Of a stretch of 64,000 nucleotides of DNA, positions 51,485 through 60,311 are shown piece after piece (the stretch's first letter is position 1; the number at the start of each line of letters is the position of its first letter). The notes beneath the pieces were generated by a model. That model saw only the letters and a program-made list of their open reading frames with translations. It made no database searches and was not told where the DNA came from. The position numbers and the translations under genes are program-made. The DNA comes from Shouchella xiaoxiensis (GTDB lineage: Bacteria > Bacillota > Bacilli > Bacillales > Bacillaceae_D), in the NCBI RefSeq assembly GCF_016907895.1, contig NZ_JAFBCV010000011.1, positions 62,001 through 126,000 on the forward strand, in the 5' to 3' direction.

Positions 51485-52444
51485 CTAACTCTTTCCATTG
51501 ACTAATTGCTTAAATACCTTTAATTGATTTGTTATTTGAGTCTCTGCTTCGCTCATCATTCTTTCGATCAATTGCTTTACAGTTGGTAGATCACTTAATA
51601 GTCCTGCAACCTGGCCACTGTTTACAAAACCTAGCTGATCGTCCCCTTCTATTGCACCTAGAACATGTTGCTTTTCAGAAGTACTTGTTTGATAACCTTG
51701 TATAGAAAGCTTGTTTTCGTTTAACAAGAGTTTTTCGACATAAGGACCTTTCAATACGCGACGTACTTGCCCATACTTTCTACCAACTATAGTTGTAGAC
51801 GTATCACTCGCTTCTAGTAATTTCTGTTTATACGATGCATGATAGGGTGCATCTTTAGTTGCAATAAAACGAGTACCCATCTGAACGCCAGACGCTCCAA
51901 GCATAAACGCCGCCGCTAACCCTCTCCCATCACCTACTCCACCTGCAGCAATAACAGGTATCTGAACAGCCGAAACAACTTGTGGTAAAAGAGTGAACGT
52001 TGTTAATTCTGTTGGAGCATTTATGCCAGCGGCTTCAAACCCTTCTGCAACAAGAATATCAGCACCCAACTCTTCTGCTTTTTTAGCATGAGCAACACTG
52101 GCAATAACAACAAGAACAACAATCCCCTTCGCTTTTAACAAGGGTAGATAAGAAGAAGGGTTGCCAGCGGATAATGACACAATCGGAATTTCTTTTTCAA
52201 TGGCTAACTGCACCAGCTCTTTCGCCTGGGAATTAACAGCAATTGGGATGTTCAGTGCAAAAGGTTTCTTTGTTAAACGTTTCGTTTCTAAAATACGTTC
52301 TAACACTTCTTCCGTTGTCATCGTCCCACACCCAATTGTTCCGAGTCCTCCTGCTTCAGAAACACTTGCCACAAGACGTGGATCACTAATATTCCCCATA
52401 CCACCTTGGACAATTGGATAATGGATCTGTAGTTTTTCTAACAT
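51485..52444 (-). CDS. Nitronate monooxygenase/FabK-like flavin oxidoreductase
   Basis: 319 aa. FMN TIM barrel of the 2-nitropropane dioxygenase family: 'YPIVQGGMGNISDPRLVASVSEAGGLGTIG', 'DILVAEGFEAAGIN' (conserved Glu/Gly; the usual catalytic His of GxxAGGH is absent), 'IPVIAAGGVGDGRGLAAAFMLGASGVQMGTRF'. Last gene of the paa operon, nine bases after paaX. Its role there is unknown. ATG 52444 spaced six bases from AGGAGG. Confidence 0.85.
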   Translation of the reverse strand: MLEKLQIHYPIVQGGMGNISDPRLVASVSEAGGLGTIGCGTMTTEEVLERILETKRLTKKPFALNIPIAVNSQAKELVQLAIEKEIPIVSLSAGNPSSYLPLLKAKGIVVLVVIASVAHAKKAEELGADILVAEGFEAAGINAPTELTTFTLLPQVVSAVQIPVIAAGGVGDGRGLAAAFMLGASGVQMGTRFIATKDAPYHASYKQKLLEASDTSTTIVGRKYGQVRRVLKGPYVEKLLLNENKLSIQGYQTSTSEKQHVLGAIEGDDQLGFVNSGQVAGLLSDLPTVKQLIERMMSEAETQITNQLKVFKQLVNGKS

Positions 52445-52453
52445 ATGCACCTC

Positions 52454-53338
52454 CTACCATTCATTTAAGAGTAATGGATGAATGCTTGCATCGTATGTCG
52501 GTGCTTTCTGACCAAGGTCATTGTCTTTTTTAAAAATTTGTTCAAAGAAACAACTCGCTGGATCCGCCAGCAGGAGATAGTATTGTTTAAATAACATCAT
52601 TGCTCTGGTTCCGTTCCAGTTATCAGGCAGCAGTTCTTTAGGTAACCCAGGATCACTAAACAAAAACTTTCGATACTCATGTACAAGTTCAGTTCGAACA
52701 ACAAAACAATCTGCTACAGACATCTGGTTGTCCTTCAACAACTTTTTGTGCTCAGTAAAGCTTCGGCTATAGCATGAGATGAATGCTTCATACTTTTGCT
52801 GTATTTCGTCAAGTGGCCAGCTTTTTTCGACTAATGCTTGGTTTTGCTTATTTTTGTATACTGCCTCAAAAAAATCAACGTAATCTGCAATACCATATTT
52901 CTTAATTAATAGATTCACTTGTTTTTCTAATGGATTTGGGGAAATCCAGCAGGATGCTGAAAAACTTCCAAAACCACTCCAAAGAAGCTCTTTTCTGAGC
53001 TCATCTCTTATTTGGCGTTGTTCTTCTGGAATCTTATATAGAAGCATTCGCCACTTCCCGTCCCAAGCATGTTCTTCAAATTTAAAAATTCGATCCCCTG
53101 CCTCATTCATACGCTCTGACCCTTGAGGAGTTAATGAGTAAAAGCTCTTTGCACCTCGACGTTCTGACACTAACCACCCTTGCTTTACCATTCTGGAGAC
53201 AGATACTCGAACTGCCTGTTCATTATGTCCAAACTCTTTCAATAAACGAATTAAACTACCAATCCAAATCGTTGATCCGTAATGTCTAATATAATCACCA
53301 TATATCGTAAATATCATTGATTGCGTATTTGCACTCAT
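52454..53338 (-). CDS. paaX: Phenylacetic acid degradation regulator PaaX
   Basis: 294 aa. N-terminal winged HTH 'MIFTIYGDYIRHYGSTIWIGSLIRLLKEFGHNEQAVRVSVSRMVKQGWL' and C-terminal PaaX_C domain ('NWNGTRAMMLFKQYY'). PaaX represses paa operons and is released by phenylacetyl-CoA. AGGAAGAG start. It sits near the operon end rather than divergent, so it is autoregulated with the catabolic genes. Confidence 0.94.
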   Translation of the reverse strand: MSANTQSMIFTIYGDYIRHYGSTIWIGSLIRLLKEFGHNEQAVRVSVSRMVKQGWLVSERRGAKSFYSLTPQGSERMNEAGDRIFKFEEHAWDGKWRMLLYKIPEEQRQIRDELRKELLWSGFGSFSASCWISPNPLEKQVNLLIKKYGIADYVDFFEAVYKNKQNQALVEKSWPLDEIQQKYEAFISCYSRSFTEHKKLLKDNQMSVADCFVVRTELVHEYRKFLFSDPGLPKELLPDNWNGTRAMMLFKQYYLLLADPASCFFEQIFKKDNDLGQKAPTYDASIHPLLLNEW

Positions 53339-53383
53339 TCGTTTCCACTCTTCCTACTTAATGTTATTGTTCATTCTCTCTAT

Positions 53384-54628
53384 CTAGTAATCGTTACTAT
53401 TATTAGCGAGCCTGCCGTTGGTAGTACTTTCTACTCGTTCAAATATCCCAGCAATCCCTTGGCCAACACCAATACACATTGTCGCCAGGCCATACCTTGA
53501 TTTTCTCTTGTTCATTTCGTGAAGAAGTGAGGTAACAATTCGCGCTCCACTCGCTCCTAATGGATGACCAAAAGCAATAGCTCCCCCGTTTACATTCACT
53601 TTCTCCACATCAAGTTCAAGTTCATTTATACAAGCAAGTGATTGAGCAGCAAAAGCTTCATTTAACTCAATAATATCTAAATCTTTTACAGACAACCCCG
53701 CTCGATCTAGTGCCTTGTTTGTTGCTGAAACGGGGCCGATCCCCATAATTCTTGGTTCAACTCCACTAACAGCACTAGTCACATAGCGAGCCATCGGTTT
53801 TAAACCAAGTTGCTTAGCCTTCACAGCTGACATTAACAGCACTGCGCTAGCACCATCATTTATACCCGAAGCGTTACCTGCGGTGACAGTGCCATTCGGA
53901 AATAAAGGCTTTAATTTTTTTAATGCTTCCAACGTCGATTCAGGACGCGGATGTTCATCTACAGTGACAGTAATAGACTGCCCTTTTCGATTTTTGAAGG
54001 TGACGGGCACGATTTCATCTTTAAATCGACTTTTGGACTGAGCAACACTAGCTTTCTCTTGACTCAATAGCGCGAATTGATCTTGCTCTTCTCTAGTAAT
54101 GTTGTATTCCGTTGCCACATTTTCAGCCGTTTCCGGCATTGAATCTGCTCCATATGCTGTTTCTATTACGTTGTTCGTAAAGCGCCAGCCAATCGTCGTA
54201 TCAAGTAAATTAATCTCTCCTCTAGGAAAATCAACCTCTGGTTTTGCCATTACGTATGGCGCACGTGTCATACTCTCTGTTCCTCCAGCAATAAAGACAT
54301 CGCCCTCTCCGCAAGCTATGGCTCTAGCTGCATAGAGAATTGCATCTAACCCAGAGCCACATAAGCGATTAATTGTTGTTCCAGCACAGGAAACTGGTAG
54401 CCCTGCCAATAAAGCTGACATGCGTGCCACGTTCCGGTTATCTTCACCCGCTTGGTTGGCATTGCCTAAAACAACTTCTTCAATTAATGAAGGATCTACG
54501 CCACCGTTTCGATTTAGTAAGGCCTGTATCACCACTGCACCTAAATCATCGGGGCGAACGGTTTTTAATGCACCTTTATAGCGACCTATTGGTGTACGAA
54601 CAGCATCAATAATGACAACTTCATTCAT
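53384..54628 (-). CDS. paaJ: Thiolase PaaJ (3-oxoadipyl-CoA/3-oxo-5,6-dehydrosuberyl-CoA thiolase)
   Basis: 414 aa. Nucleophilic Cys in '[19 protein letters not shown]' (about residue 90), His in '[17 protein letters not shown]', second Cys in '[16 protein letters not shown]'. Catalyses the two thiolytic steps of the phenylacetyl-CoA pathway, giving acetyl-CoA and succinyl-CoA. ATGA overlap with paaH. Confidence 0.92.
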   Translation of the reverse strand: MNEVVIIDAVRTPIGRYKGALKTVRPDDLGAVVIQALLNRNGGVDPSLIEEVVLGNANQAGEDNRNVARMSALLAGLPVSCAGTTINRLCGSGLDAILYAARAIACGEGDVFIAGGTESMTRAPYVMAKPEVDFPRGEINLLDTTIGWRFTNNVIETAYGADSMPETAENVATEYNITREEQDQFALLSQEKASVAQSKSRFKDEIVPVTFKNRKGQSITVTVDEHPRPESTLEALKKLKPLFPNGTVTAGNASGINDGASAVLLMSAVKAKQLGLKPMARYVTSAVSGVEPRIMGIGPVSATNKALDRAGLSVKDLDIIELNEAFAAQSLACINELELDVEKVNVNGGAIAFGHPLGASGARIVTSLLHEMNKRKSRYGLATMCIGVGQGIAGIFERVESTTNGRLANNSNDY

Positions 54629-55488
54629 GTTGTCACCTCTTCTTCATTATACTGATACACGCCCTTGCCTGTTTTCCGTCCAAGCCTTCCCGCCTGCACG
54701 TATTGTTCGAGCAATGGTGCTGGGCGGTACTTCTCCCCTAACTTCTCATGTAGATAGCGTAAATTATTCAAGCGAGTATCCAAACCAACTAAGTCTCCAA
54801 GTTCAAAGGGCCCCATCGGGTAATTTAATCCAAGCTTTATTGCTTTATCAATATCTTCTGGTGTTCCTAAACCTTCTTGTAACATAAAAAAGGCCTCATT
54901 TCCGACAAGTGCACTCATCCGACTTGTAACAAAACCAGGAAACTCATTTATCACGACCGTCTCTTTACCCATTCGCCGCGCAACTTCTTTTACACTTTCA
55001 ACGGTTTCATCACTTGTTTCTAATCCTCTTACAATTTCAATTAATCGCATCTTATGAACTGGATTAAAAAAATGCATGGCAATTGTTTTTGCTGGACGTG
55101 CTCCATATGATGCAATTTCTGTTGGGCTCATTGTTGATGTATTTGTCGCAAAGATACAGCTTGATTTAGCTACTTTTTCTAGTAATTGAAAAACTGCTTG
55201 CTTTAATTGGGGCTTTTCAGGAACTGCTTCAATGATTAAATCAGCGTCCATTACAGCAGTATTGAGTGAGGTCGTAAATGCGACATTTGCCAGTGCATAT
55301 GCTCCTACCTGTTCAGACAGTTTTCCTCGTTGAATGCCGCTTTCAACAAGTTGATTTATCTCCGCTTCAGCACTTGCTAATGCACTGCTTTGGTTATCAG
55401 TAACTGTTGTAACAAAACCAGCAATAGCTGCTGCATAAGCAATTCCTCTTCCCATAACGCCTGAGCCCACAACAACAATCCTTTTCAA
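54625..55488 (-). CDS. paaH: 3-hydroxyacyl-CoA dehydrogenase PaaH
   Basis: 287 aa. NAD site 'RIVVVGSGVMGRGIAYAAA', catalytic His/Glu region 'IAMHFFNPVHKMRLIEIVRG', and C-terminal '3HCDH' domain 'GLNYPMGPFELGDLVGLD'. Oxidises 3-hydroxyadipyl-CoA. I prefer the TTG at 55488, nine bases after GGAGG; the open frame reaches 55497. Confidence 0.92.
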   Translation of the reverse strand: MKRIVVVGSGVMGRGIAYAAAIAGFVTTVTDNQSSALASAEAEINQLVESGIQRGKLSEQVGAYALANVAFTTSLNTAVMDADLIIEAVPEKPQLKQAVFQLLEKVAKSSCIFATNTSTMSPTEIASYGARPAKTIAMHFFNPVHKMRLIEIVRGLETSDETVESVKEVARRMGKETVVINEFPGFVTSRMSALVGNEAFFMLQEGLGTPEDIDKAIKLGLNYPMGPFELGDLVGLDTRLNNLRYLHEKLGEKYRPAPLLEQYVQAGRLGRKTGKGVYQYNEEEVTT

Positions 55489-55589
55489 TAAAAGCAACCT
55501 CCTTTGCCTTTCTTCGGAACCTGTTTTACCATTTTTTCTGAATACTGCAATTAGCTATATTGGTACTACTAAGTAATGAAAATCACCTG

Positions 55590-56357
55590 CTATTTCCCGT
55601 GAAACAAAGGAGGTCTTTTTTCATTAAATGCTTTTATCCCCTCTAAATGGTCTTCGGTCAATCCTGCAAGTCGCTGCGTTTGCGCTTCTTGCTCTAAATA
55701 CGCATTCAAATTAGGCTGTACTAACTTTAAAGAACGTTTGATTAAAGCAATTGCTTTTGTTGGTAAATCGGCCACCTGTTTTGCAAAATGAATGCTTTCC
55801 TGCTCCCACCTATCAGCTGAAATTACCTTCGTTGCTAACCCTAGATGTCTCGCTTCATCGGCCGTAATCTTTTCTCCAAGCACAGCTAATTCGAGCGTTT
55901 TTGCTTCACCAATCATTCTCGTTAAAAATAGGAGATTTGCAGAATCGGGAATTAAACCAACATGGATAAACGCGTTAACAAAGCTAGCTTTCTCATGTAT
56001 GATTCTAAAGTCGCAAGCAAGCGCTAAACTAAATCCCGCCCCAGCAGCAACGCCATTTACCGCTGCGATAATTGGCTTCTCGCACGCCCTTAGTTGTTTA
56101 ATTAATGGGGCATACCTCATCCGTATCATTTCACCATGATGGACCTGATCGTCAACCTCTTTCAAATCTTGACCAGAACAAAACCCTTTACCCGCTCCTG
56201 TTACTAGAATGCACCTCACATCAAAGGAAGTCTCGGCTCTCTTAAATGCTAGTTTTAACTCTAACAGCATTGCCTCTGAAAAAGCATTGTAAGAATTAGG
56301 ACGGTTTAATGTGATCGTAGCAATTCCATCCCGCTCGCTATATTCTATATAATCCAC
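55590..56357 (-). CDS. paaG: Enoyl-CoA hydratase/isomerase PaaG (ring-epoxide isomerase)
   Basis: 255 aa crotonase. 'AAVNGVAAGAGFSLALACD' is the oxyanion region. 'FIHVGLIPDSANLLFLTRMIG' keeps the Asp of PaaG and lacks the catalytic Glu of hydratases. PaaG isomerises 1,2-epoxyphenylacetyl-CoA to oxepin-CoA and later a 3,4-dehydro ester. It is two bases from paaF. A 101-base gap separates it from paaH. Confidence 0.9.
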   Translation of the reverse strand: MDYIEYSERDGIATITLNRPNSYNAFSEAMLLELKLAFKRAETSFDVRCILVTGAGKGFCSGQDLKEVDDQVHHGEMIRMRYAPLIKQLRACEKPIIAAVNGVAAGAGFSLALACDFRIIHEKASFVNAFIHVGLIPDSANLLFLTRMIGEAKTLELAVLGEKITADEARHLGLATKVISADRWEQESIHFAKQVADLPTKAIALIKRSLKLVQPNLNAYLEQEAQTQRLAGLTEDHLEGIKAFNEKRPPLFHGK

Positions 56358-56359
56358 TG

Positions 56360-57136
56360 TTATCTCCCCTCAAACCGAGGCTCCCTTTTATCCATAAAAG
56401 CCCTCATTCCCTCTGTTTGATCCTGACTAGCGAAAAGCAAATAGAAGTTCTTTCGTTCATAAAGCAATCCTTCTTGAAGCGATGAATGAACAGCTTGGTT
56501 AACGGAATCTTTAATTAACCGTAACGAGAGCGGCGGTTGCTTCGCTATACGCTGGGCAAATCTAAGTGCTTCTTCTTCAAGTAGCTCTGGCTGAATCAAT
56601 CGATTTACGATTCGCTGTTCAAGTGCTTCATTAGCTGAAATACGTTCTCCAGTAAGCAGCCACTCTAGCGCCTTTGTTCGCCCTACTAATTTTGTTAAAC
56701 GCTGTGTTCCTCCAGCTCCAGGCATAACACCGAGACTAACTTCAGGAAACGAGAACTCAGCAGTGGTAGCGGCAAGTAATAGATCACAACTTAAAGCAAG
56801 TTCAAACCCACCACCAAATACAAACCCATGCACAGCACCAATGATTGGTTTTTTCACTCGTGAAATGCGGTCCCAATCTGCAAACTGATTTAGTAGCTCT
56901 AACTGAATTGTACTACTATCCATCATTTCCGCTATGTCCGCTCCAGAGCTAAACGCTTTTCCTCTTCCAGAAAGTAGCACAACAGCCACTTCATCCTCCT
57001 GATCAAACTGCTCAATTATAGTGGCAATTTCTTTGATCATCGCGCGATTTAAGGCATTGTACTGCTGTTGGCGGTTTAGTTCGATCCTGCCGACTCCGTT
57101 CTCTATAGACGTTTCAATGTACTGAAACAGCTGCAC
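56360..57136 (-). CDS. paaF: Enoyl-CoA hydratase PaaF (2,3-dehydroadipyl-CoA hydratase)
   Basis: 258 aa crotonase. 'GAVHGFVFGGGFELALSCD' oxyanion hole; 'FSFPEVSLGVMPGAGGTQRLTKLVG' has the catalytic Glu expected for a hydratase. It hydrates 2,3-dehydroadipyl-CoA. Five bases downstream of the EthD gene. Confidence 0.9.
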   Translation of the reverse strand: MQLFQYIETSIENGVGRIELNRQQQYNALNRAMIKEIATIIEQFDQEDEVAVVLLSGRGKAFSSGADIAEMMDSSTIQLELLNQFADWDRISRVKKPIIGAVHGFVFGGGFELALSCDLLLAATTAEFSFPEVSLGVMPGAGGTQRLTKLVGRTKALEWLLTGERISANEALEQRIVNRLIQPELLEEEALRFAQRIAKQPPLSLRLIKDSVNQAVHSSLQEGLLYERKNFYLLFASQDQTEGMRAFMDKREPRFEGR

Positions 57137-57141
57137 CTTTA

Positions 57142-57441
57142 TTAGTCCTCACTCATCATGAGCGTCACTAATTTCCCAGCAAACGACATCAAATCTTTTC
57201 CTGATGCTCTACCTTCTTCTGAACGCAGTCCCTGCTTTAAATCATCCATATTGTCATAAACCATTTCACACATTAAATAGTAAGGGGACTCCTCACCCAT
57301 TGGTGTTCCCGAGAATGTGGTGACCTTCATTTCTCTTAATCCAGGAATCTTTTCAGTTATTGGGGCGTGAACGTTAAAATAATGATCATCAAATGCCTTC
57401 TTGTCCTCGGGTTGTTTATATAGCGCGATTAATTTAGCCAT
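57142..57441 (-). CDS. EthD-family protein of the paa operon
   Basis: 99 aa. Dimeric alpha+beta-barrel EthD fold: 'MAKLIALYKQPEDKKAFDDHYFNVHAPITEKIPGL', with the conserved His in 'HYFNVHAP'. EthD proteins recur in Gram-positive paa clusters and in other oxygenase loci, but their activity is unproven. Candidates are a chaperone, a monooxygenase or a lactone/epoxide-handling protein. AAAGGAG start. Confidence 0.85.
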   Translation of the reverse strand: MAKLIALYKQPEDKKAFDDHYFNVHAPITEKIPGLREMKVTTFSGTPMGEESPYYLMCEMVYDNMDDLKQGLRSEEGRASGKDLMSFAGKLVTLMMSED

Positions 57442-57462
57442 AATACATTCTCCTTTTTACGT

Positions 57463-57960
57463 TTAGATTGTTGAAACTGGCTTCATTGCTTCAAAGGGAT
57501 TTTTACAAGACTTACAATATAAAATACTTCGACAAGCAGTTGGACCAAACAAATTTTCTAGCGTTACATATGTCGATTGACAAAATGGGCAGTCCACTTG
57601 CCACGAACCATCGTCCTGAAAATAGCGAGGTGGCGGGGCGATACCAAATTTTTTTAACCCTTCTCTTCCTGCTTTACTTATGCGATCAGAGGTCCATGGA
57701 GGAGAGTGAACAAACAGAACTTCAACTGATCGCACATCATCTAAATGAAGCAAGGTTTGCTCAATGTTCTTTTTAATAATCGGTAGTGCAGGGCATCCTA
57801 GAAACGTTGGCAAGAGCTCGATCGATACGCTCTTTTCAACAACTCGTATCGACTGAATCATTCCTAAATCAACGATACTAACGGTATCAATTTCTGGATC
57901 TTTTACTTCCTTTAATTTTTCAATCATGCGCTCTGTCGCTTCACTGAACTGTTTTACCAA
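57463..57960 (-). CDS. paaD: PaaD, assembly factor of the phenylacetyl-CoA epoxidase
   Basis: 165 aa. N-terminal MIP18/DUF59 domain ('LKEVKDPEIDTVSIVDLGMIQSI', 'LLPTFLGCPALPIIKKNI') and a C-terminal zinc ribbon with CPFC and CKSC pairs. PaaD is a maturation factor for the oxygenase. TTG start at 57960 after GGGGGTGA. Confidence 0.92.
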   Translation of the reverse strand: MVKQFSEATERMIEKLKEVKDPEIDTVSIVDLGMIQSIRVVEKSVSIELLPTFLGCPALPIIKKNIEQTLLHLDDVRSVEVLFVHSPPWTSDRISKAGREGLKKFGIAPPPRYFQDDGSWQVDCPFCQSTYVTLENLFGPTACRSILYCKSCKNPFEAMKPVSTI

Positions 57961-57978
57961 ATCAATTCACCCCCGCTC

Positions 57979-58782
57979 CTACCAGTTCGCTGCTGGGTCC
58001 ACCTGATAAACTTCTGCTAAAGTTGCTAAAGCTTGATTTAGATCAGCAGTATGTTCACCGTTTCGACCATTCTGCTTAAGTGAGTAGGTAAATAAACTCA
58101 TGTCTTGATTCACTTTTGAGAGAATGGCCTCAAGTTCCATAAGGAAGCGTTCTTTTACTGTTTTTGATGAGTGAATTAATTTTGCGGCGACTATTTCTTC
58201 TTCTTTTTCTCCGTATTCAAGCATGTCACCAAAGTCAGCCATAACGGCTCCTACAGCACTCTCCATTTTCAATCGCGCTTCATCTGTCGCATTAAATAAT
58301 TCAATAAACCACGCTTTCCAATGCATGAGATGGTAGTGCAATTCCATCAATACTTTAATCGCTACATCATTTAAAGGTTCATAAGAACTTGTTCTTAATG
58401 ATTCCATTTTTACCTTCTTTGCTATTGTATACATGAGATTCCTTACAACTGCATAAGCCCAATCATAAGTAGGAGTCCCCATATATGAACCTTCACCATT
58501 TACCCGCTCCAGTAAAATACTGTTTCTCCTTTCAGCAGCGGGACGAGCATGAGCCAACTCGTTCGCTTCAGGAAGACCGAGCTCTTCTGCAAGTTCATAA
58601 AACATCACCGCATGGCCCATGCTGTTTTGACTGATGGACGCAGAAGCCACATCTTCTTCGATATGAGGAGCCAGGCCTAACCATTCCGCTCCACGAAAAG
58701 CATAAATAAAATCATCATCACCTAGCTGTAAGAGGAGCTCAATCAAAGCAGCTCTTTGATTTGTTGTCATATGTTCACTCAC
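57979..58782 (-). CDS. paaC: Phenylacetyl-CoA epoxidase structural subunit PaaC
   Basis: 267 aa, all-helical ferritin-like. 'LGLAPHIEEDVASASISQNSMGHAVMFYEL' and 'MELHYHLMHWKAWFIELF' match PaaC, the non-catalytic partner that stabilises PaaA. GTG start at 58782 overlaps the paaB stop by eight bases; ATG at 58770 is an alternative. Confidence 0.92.
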   Translation of the reverse strand: MSEHMTTNQRAALIELLLQLGDDDFIYAFRGAEWLGLAPHIEEDVASASISQNSMGHAVMFYELAEELGLPEANELAHARPAAERRNSILLERVNGEGSYMGTPTYDWAYAVVRNLMYTIAKKVKMESLRTSSYEPLNDVAIKVLMELHYHLMHWKAWFIELFNATDEARLKMESAVGAVMADFGDMLEYGEKEEEIVAAKLIHSSKTVKERFLMELEAILSKVNQDMSLFTYSLKQNGRNGEHTADLNQALATLAEVYQVDPAANW

Positions 58783-59125
58783 CCTTACGCCCTCCCTGCC
58801 ATGACATGATCTCTTTCTCATCCAGAATCTGCTGTTCATACTTGCTCCATATCTTCTTTAAATAACCGTAACCCTTGGTATTGCGATACGCTTTGTTATC
58901 TAAACGTTGGAGAGAAGCTTTTTCTTCGCTCGATAGAGGACGTATATGCACTCGTTCAACGACCCAAATATCCGAGACAGGTTCCCTCCGCATAAAGTTT
59001 TCCTGCGCCATTACAATAGCTAATTCTTTATTTGGAGCAGTCAAGCTAAATTGGTGGGTAAAAGGGGACGCATCGTTACGTTTGCTGAACACTTCGAATT
59101 CTTTATAAAAAGTTGTCTGATTCAT
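58775..59125 (-). CDS. paaB: Phenylacetyl-CoA epoxidase subunit PaaB
   Basis: 116 aa. 'KEFEVFSKRNDASPFTHQFSLTAPNKELAIVMAQENFMRREPVSDIWVV' is the PaaB signature. It bridges PaaAC heterodimers in the epoxidase. GGGAGAG start at ATG 59125; it partly overlaps paaC. Confidence 0.93.
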   Translation of the reverse strand: MNQTTFYKEFEVFSKRNDASPFTHQFSLTAPNKELAIVMAQENFMRREPVSDIWVVERVHIRPLSSEEKASLQRLDNKAYRNTKGYGYLKKIWSKYEQQILDEKEIMSWQGGRKGE

Positions 59126-59140
59126 CACATCGATCTCTCC

Positions 59141-60088
59141 CTAGTGAGCAAGAGCGCGCCTTACCCATGCATTATTGTCATAGGACACTCTGCGTAAATT
59201 TAAACGTTCCTGCGAGAACGGTCCTTCATTTCGGGTAATTTTCCTAAATTCATTCCAATCGGGCTGTTGGTAAGACCATGTTTTACTTGACTCATCATAA
59301 GATAGGGTTGAATCGGGAATTGTTAGCCCTAGTGCAAGAACACGGGGGATATATTTTGATAAAAATCGTTGCCTTAGCTCTTCATTCGTGTTCGTACGAA
59401 TCTTATATTTAATGGTGACATCTTGCTTTGAAGAGCCCGTTGTTTCCTTGCTAGCTGGTCCAAAGAACATTAAGAGAGGTTCCCACCATCGATCAAGCGC
59501 TTCCTGAATCATAGCTCGCTGCATCTTGTTCCCTTCCGCAAGCGCTAAAATAATCGCTTCCCCGTGTTGTGCGTGAAAAACTTCTTCTGCACAAATTCGT
59601 TTTAATGCTCTAGCATAAGGACCATAGGAGGCACCAAGCATGTTTGTCTGTGTAATGATTGCAGCACCATCGACGAGCCAGCCAATAATACCAGCATCCG
59701 CCCATGTTTTCGTCTTCATATGAAATACGTTATGAAATTTCAGTTTTCCACTGAACAAATCTTGCATTAAATCAGCTCGATTCCGTCCATAAGGTTTCAT
59801 TAAATCTTCAACAACTCTGAGTAACAATTGTCCATGACCCATTTCATCTTGAACCTTAGCCATAATACCTAGTTTACGATAAAGCGATGGAGCTCTAGGA
59901 ACCCATTCTTTTTCTGGGAGCGCCCCCATTATTTCACTTATTCCATGCATAGAAATAAGCTTAATTAACGTTTGACGATACTCTTCAGGCATCCAGTCAT
60001 CCGCTTCGATTTTTTCACCAGTTTCAATTCTTTCAACAAAAACACTCATTCGCTCTTCTTCTGTCATATGCTCTGTTATAACGTGCAT
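59141..60088 (-). CDS. paaA: Phenylacetyl-CoA epoxidase catalytic subunit PaaA
   Basis: 315 aa. Di-iron ligands appear in 'KVQDEMGHGQLLLRV' (Glu..His) and 'CAEEVFHAQHGEAI' (Glu..His). Forms the 1,2-epoxide of phenylacetyl-CoA with O2. Reducing power normally comes from PaaE, which is not in this cluster. GGGAGGGG sets the ATG. Confidence 0.95.
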   Translation of the reverse strand: MHVITEHMTEEERMSVFVERIETGEKIEADDWMPEEYRQTLIKLISMHGISEIMGALPEKEWVPRAPSLYRKLGIMAKVQDEMGHGQLLLRVVEDLMKPYGRNRADLMQDLFSGKLKFHNVFHMKTKTWADAGIIGWLVDGAAIITQTNMLGASYGPYARALKRICAEEVFHAQHGEAIILALAEGNKMQRAMIQEALDRWWEPLLMFFGPASKETTGSSKQDVTIKYKIRTNTNEELRQRFLSKYIPRVLALGLTIPDSTLSYDESSKTWSYQQPDWNEFRKITRNEGPFSQERLNLRRVSYDNNAWVRRALAH

Positions 60089-60092
60089 ATAG

Positions 60093-60299
60093 CTACCCCT
60101 CCCAAACGAACAGATAATGGTATTGATCCACCGAGCGTGTACTATACATTCGTTGCCTCTTTGCAGGTGGATTAAGAAAGACTTTGACTTTATTCATGCT
60201 GTAAATACCTCTCAAACCCAACTTCAAATACCTCATGGATACCCAACGCTCTCCTGCTGTATTAAACTGGTACATCTTTACGGTCTTAGACATTGACAA
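60093..60299 (-). other. paaK-paaA intercistronic region with a doubtful 68-codon frame
   Basis: The 223 bases between paaK and paaA contain one open frame (68 codons, basic and Tyr-rich) without a ribosome binding site or any recognised motif. It may be chance. An internal promoter or mRNA-processing site is as likely. I would not annotate a protein without further evidence. Confidence 0.25.
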
Positions 60300-60311
60300 T
60301 TGCTTAGGTCT

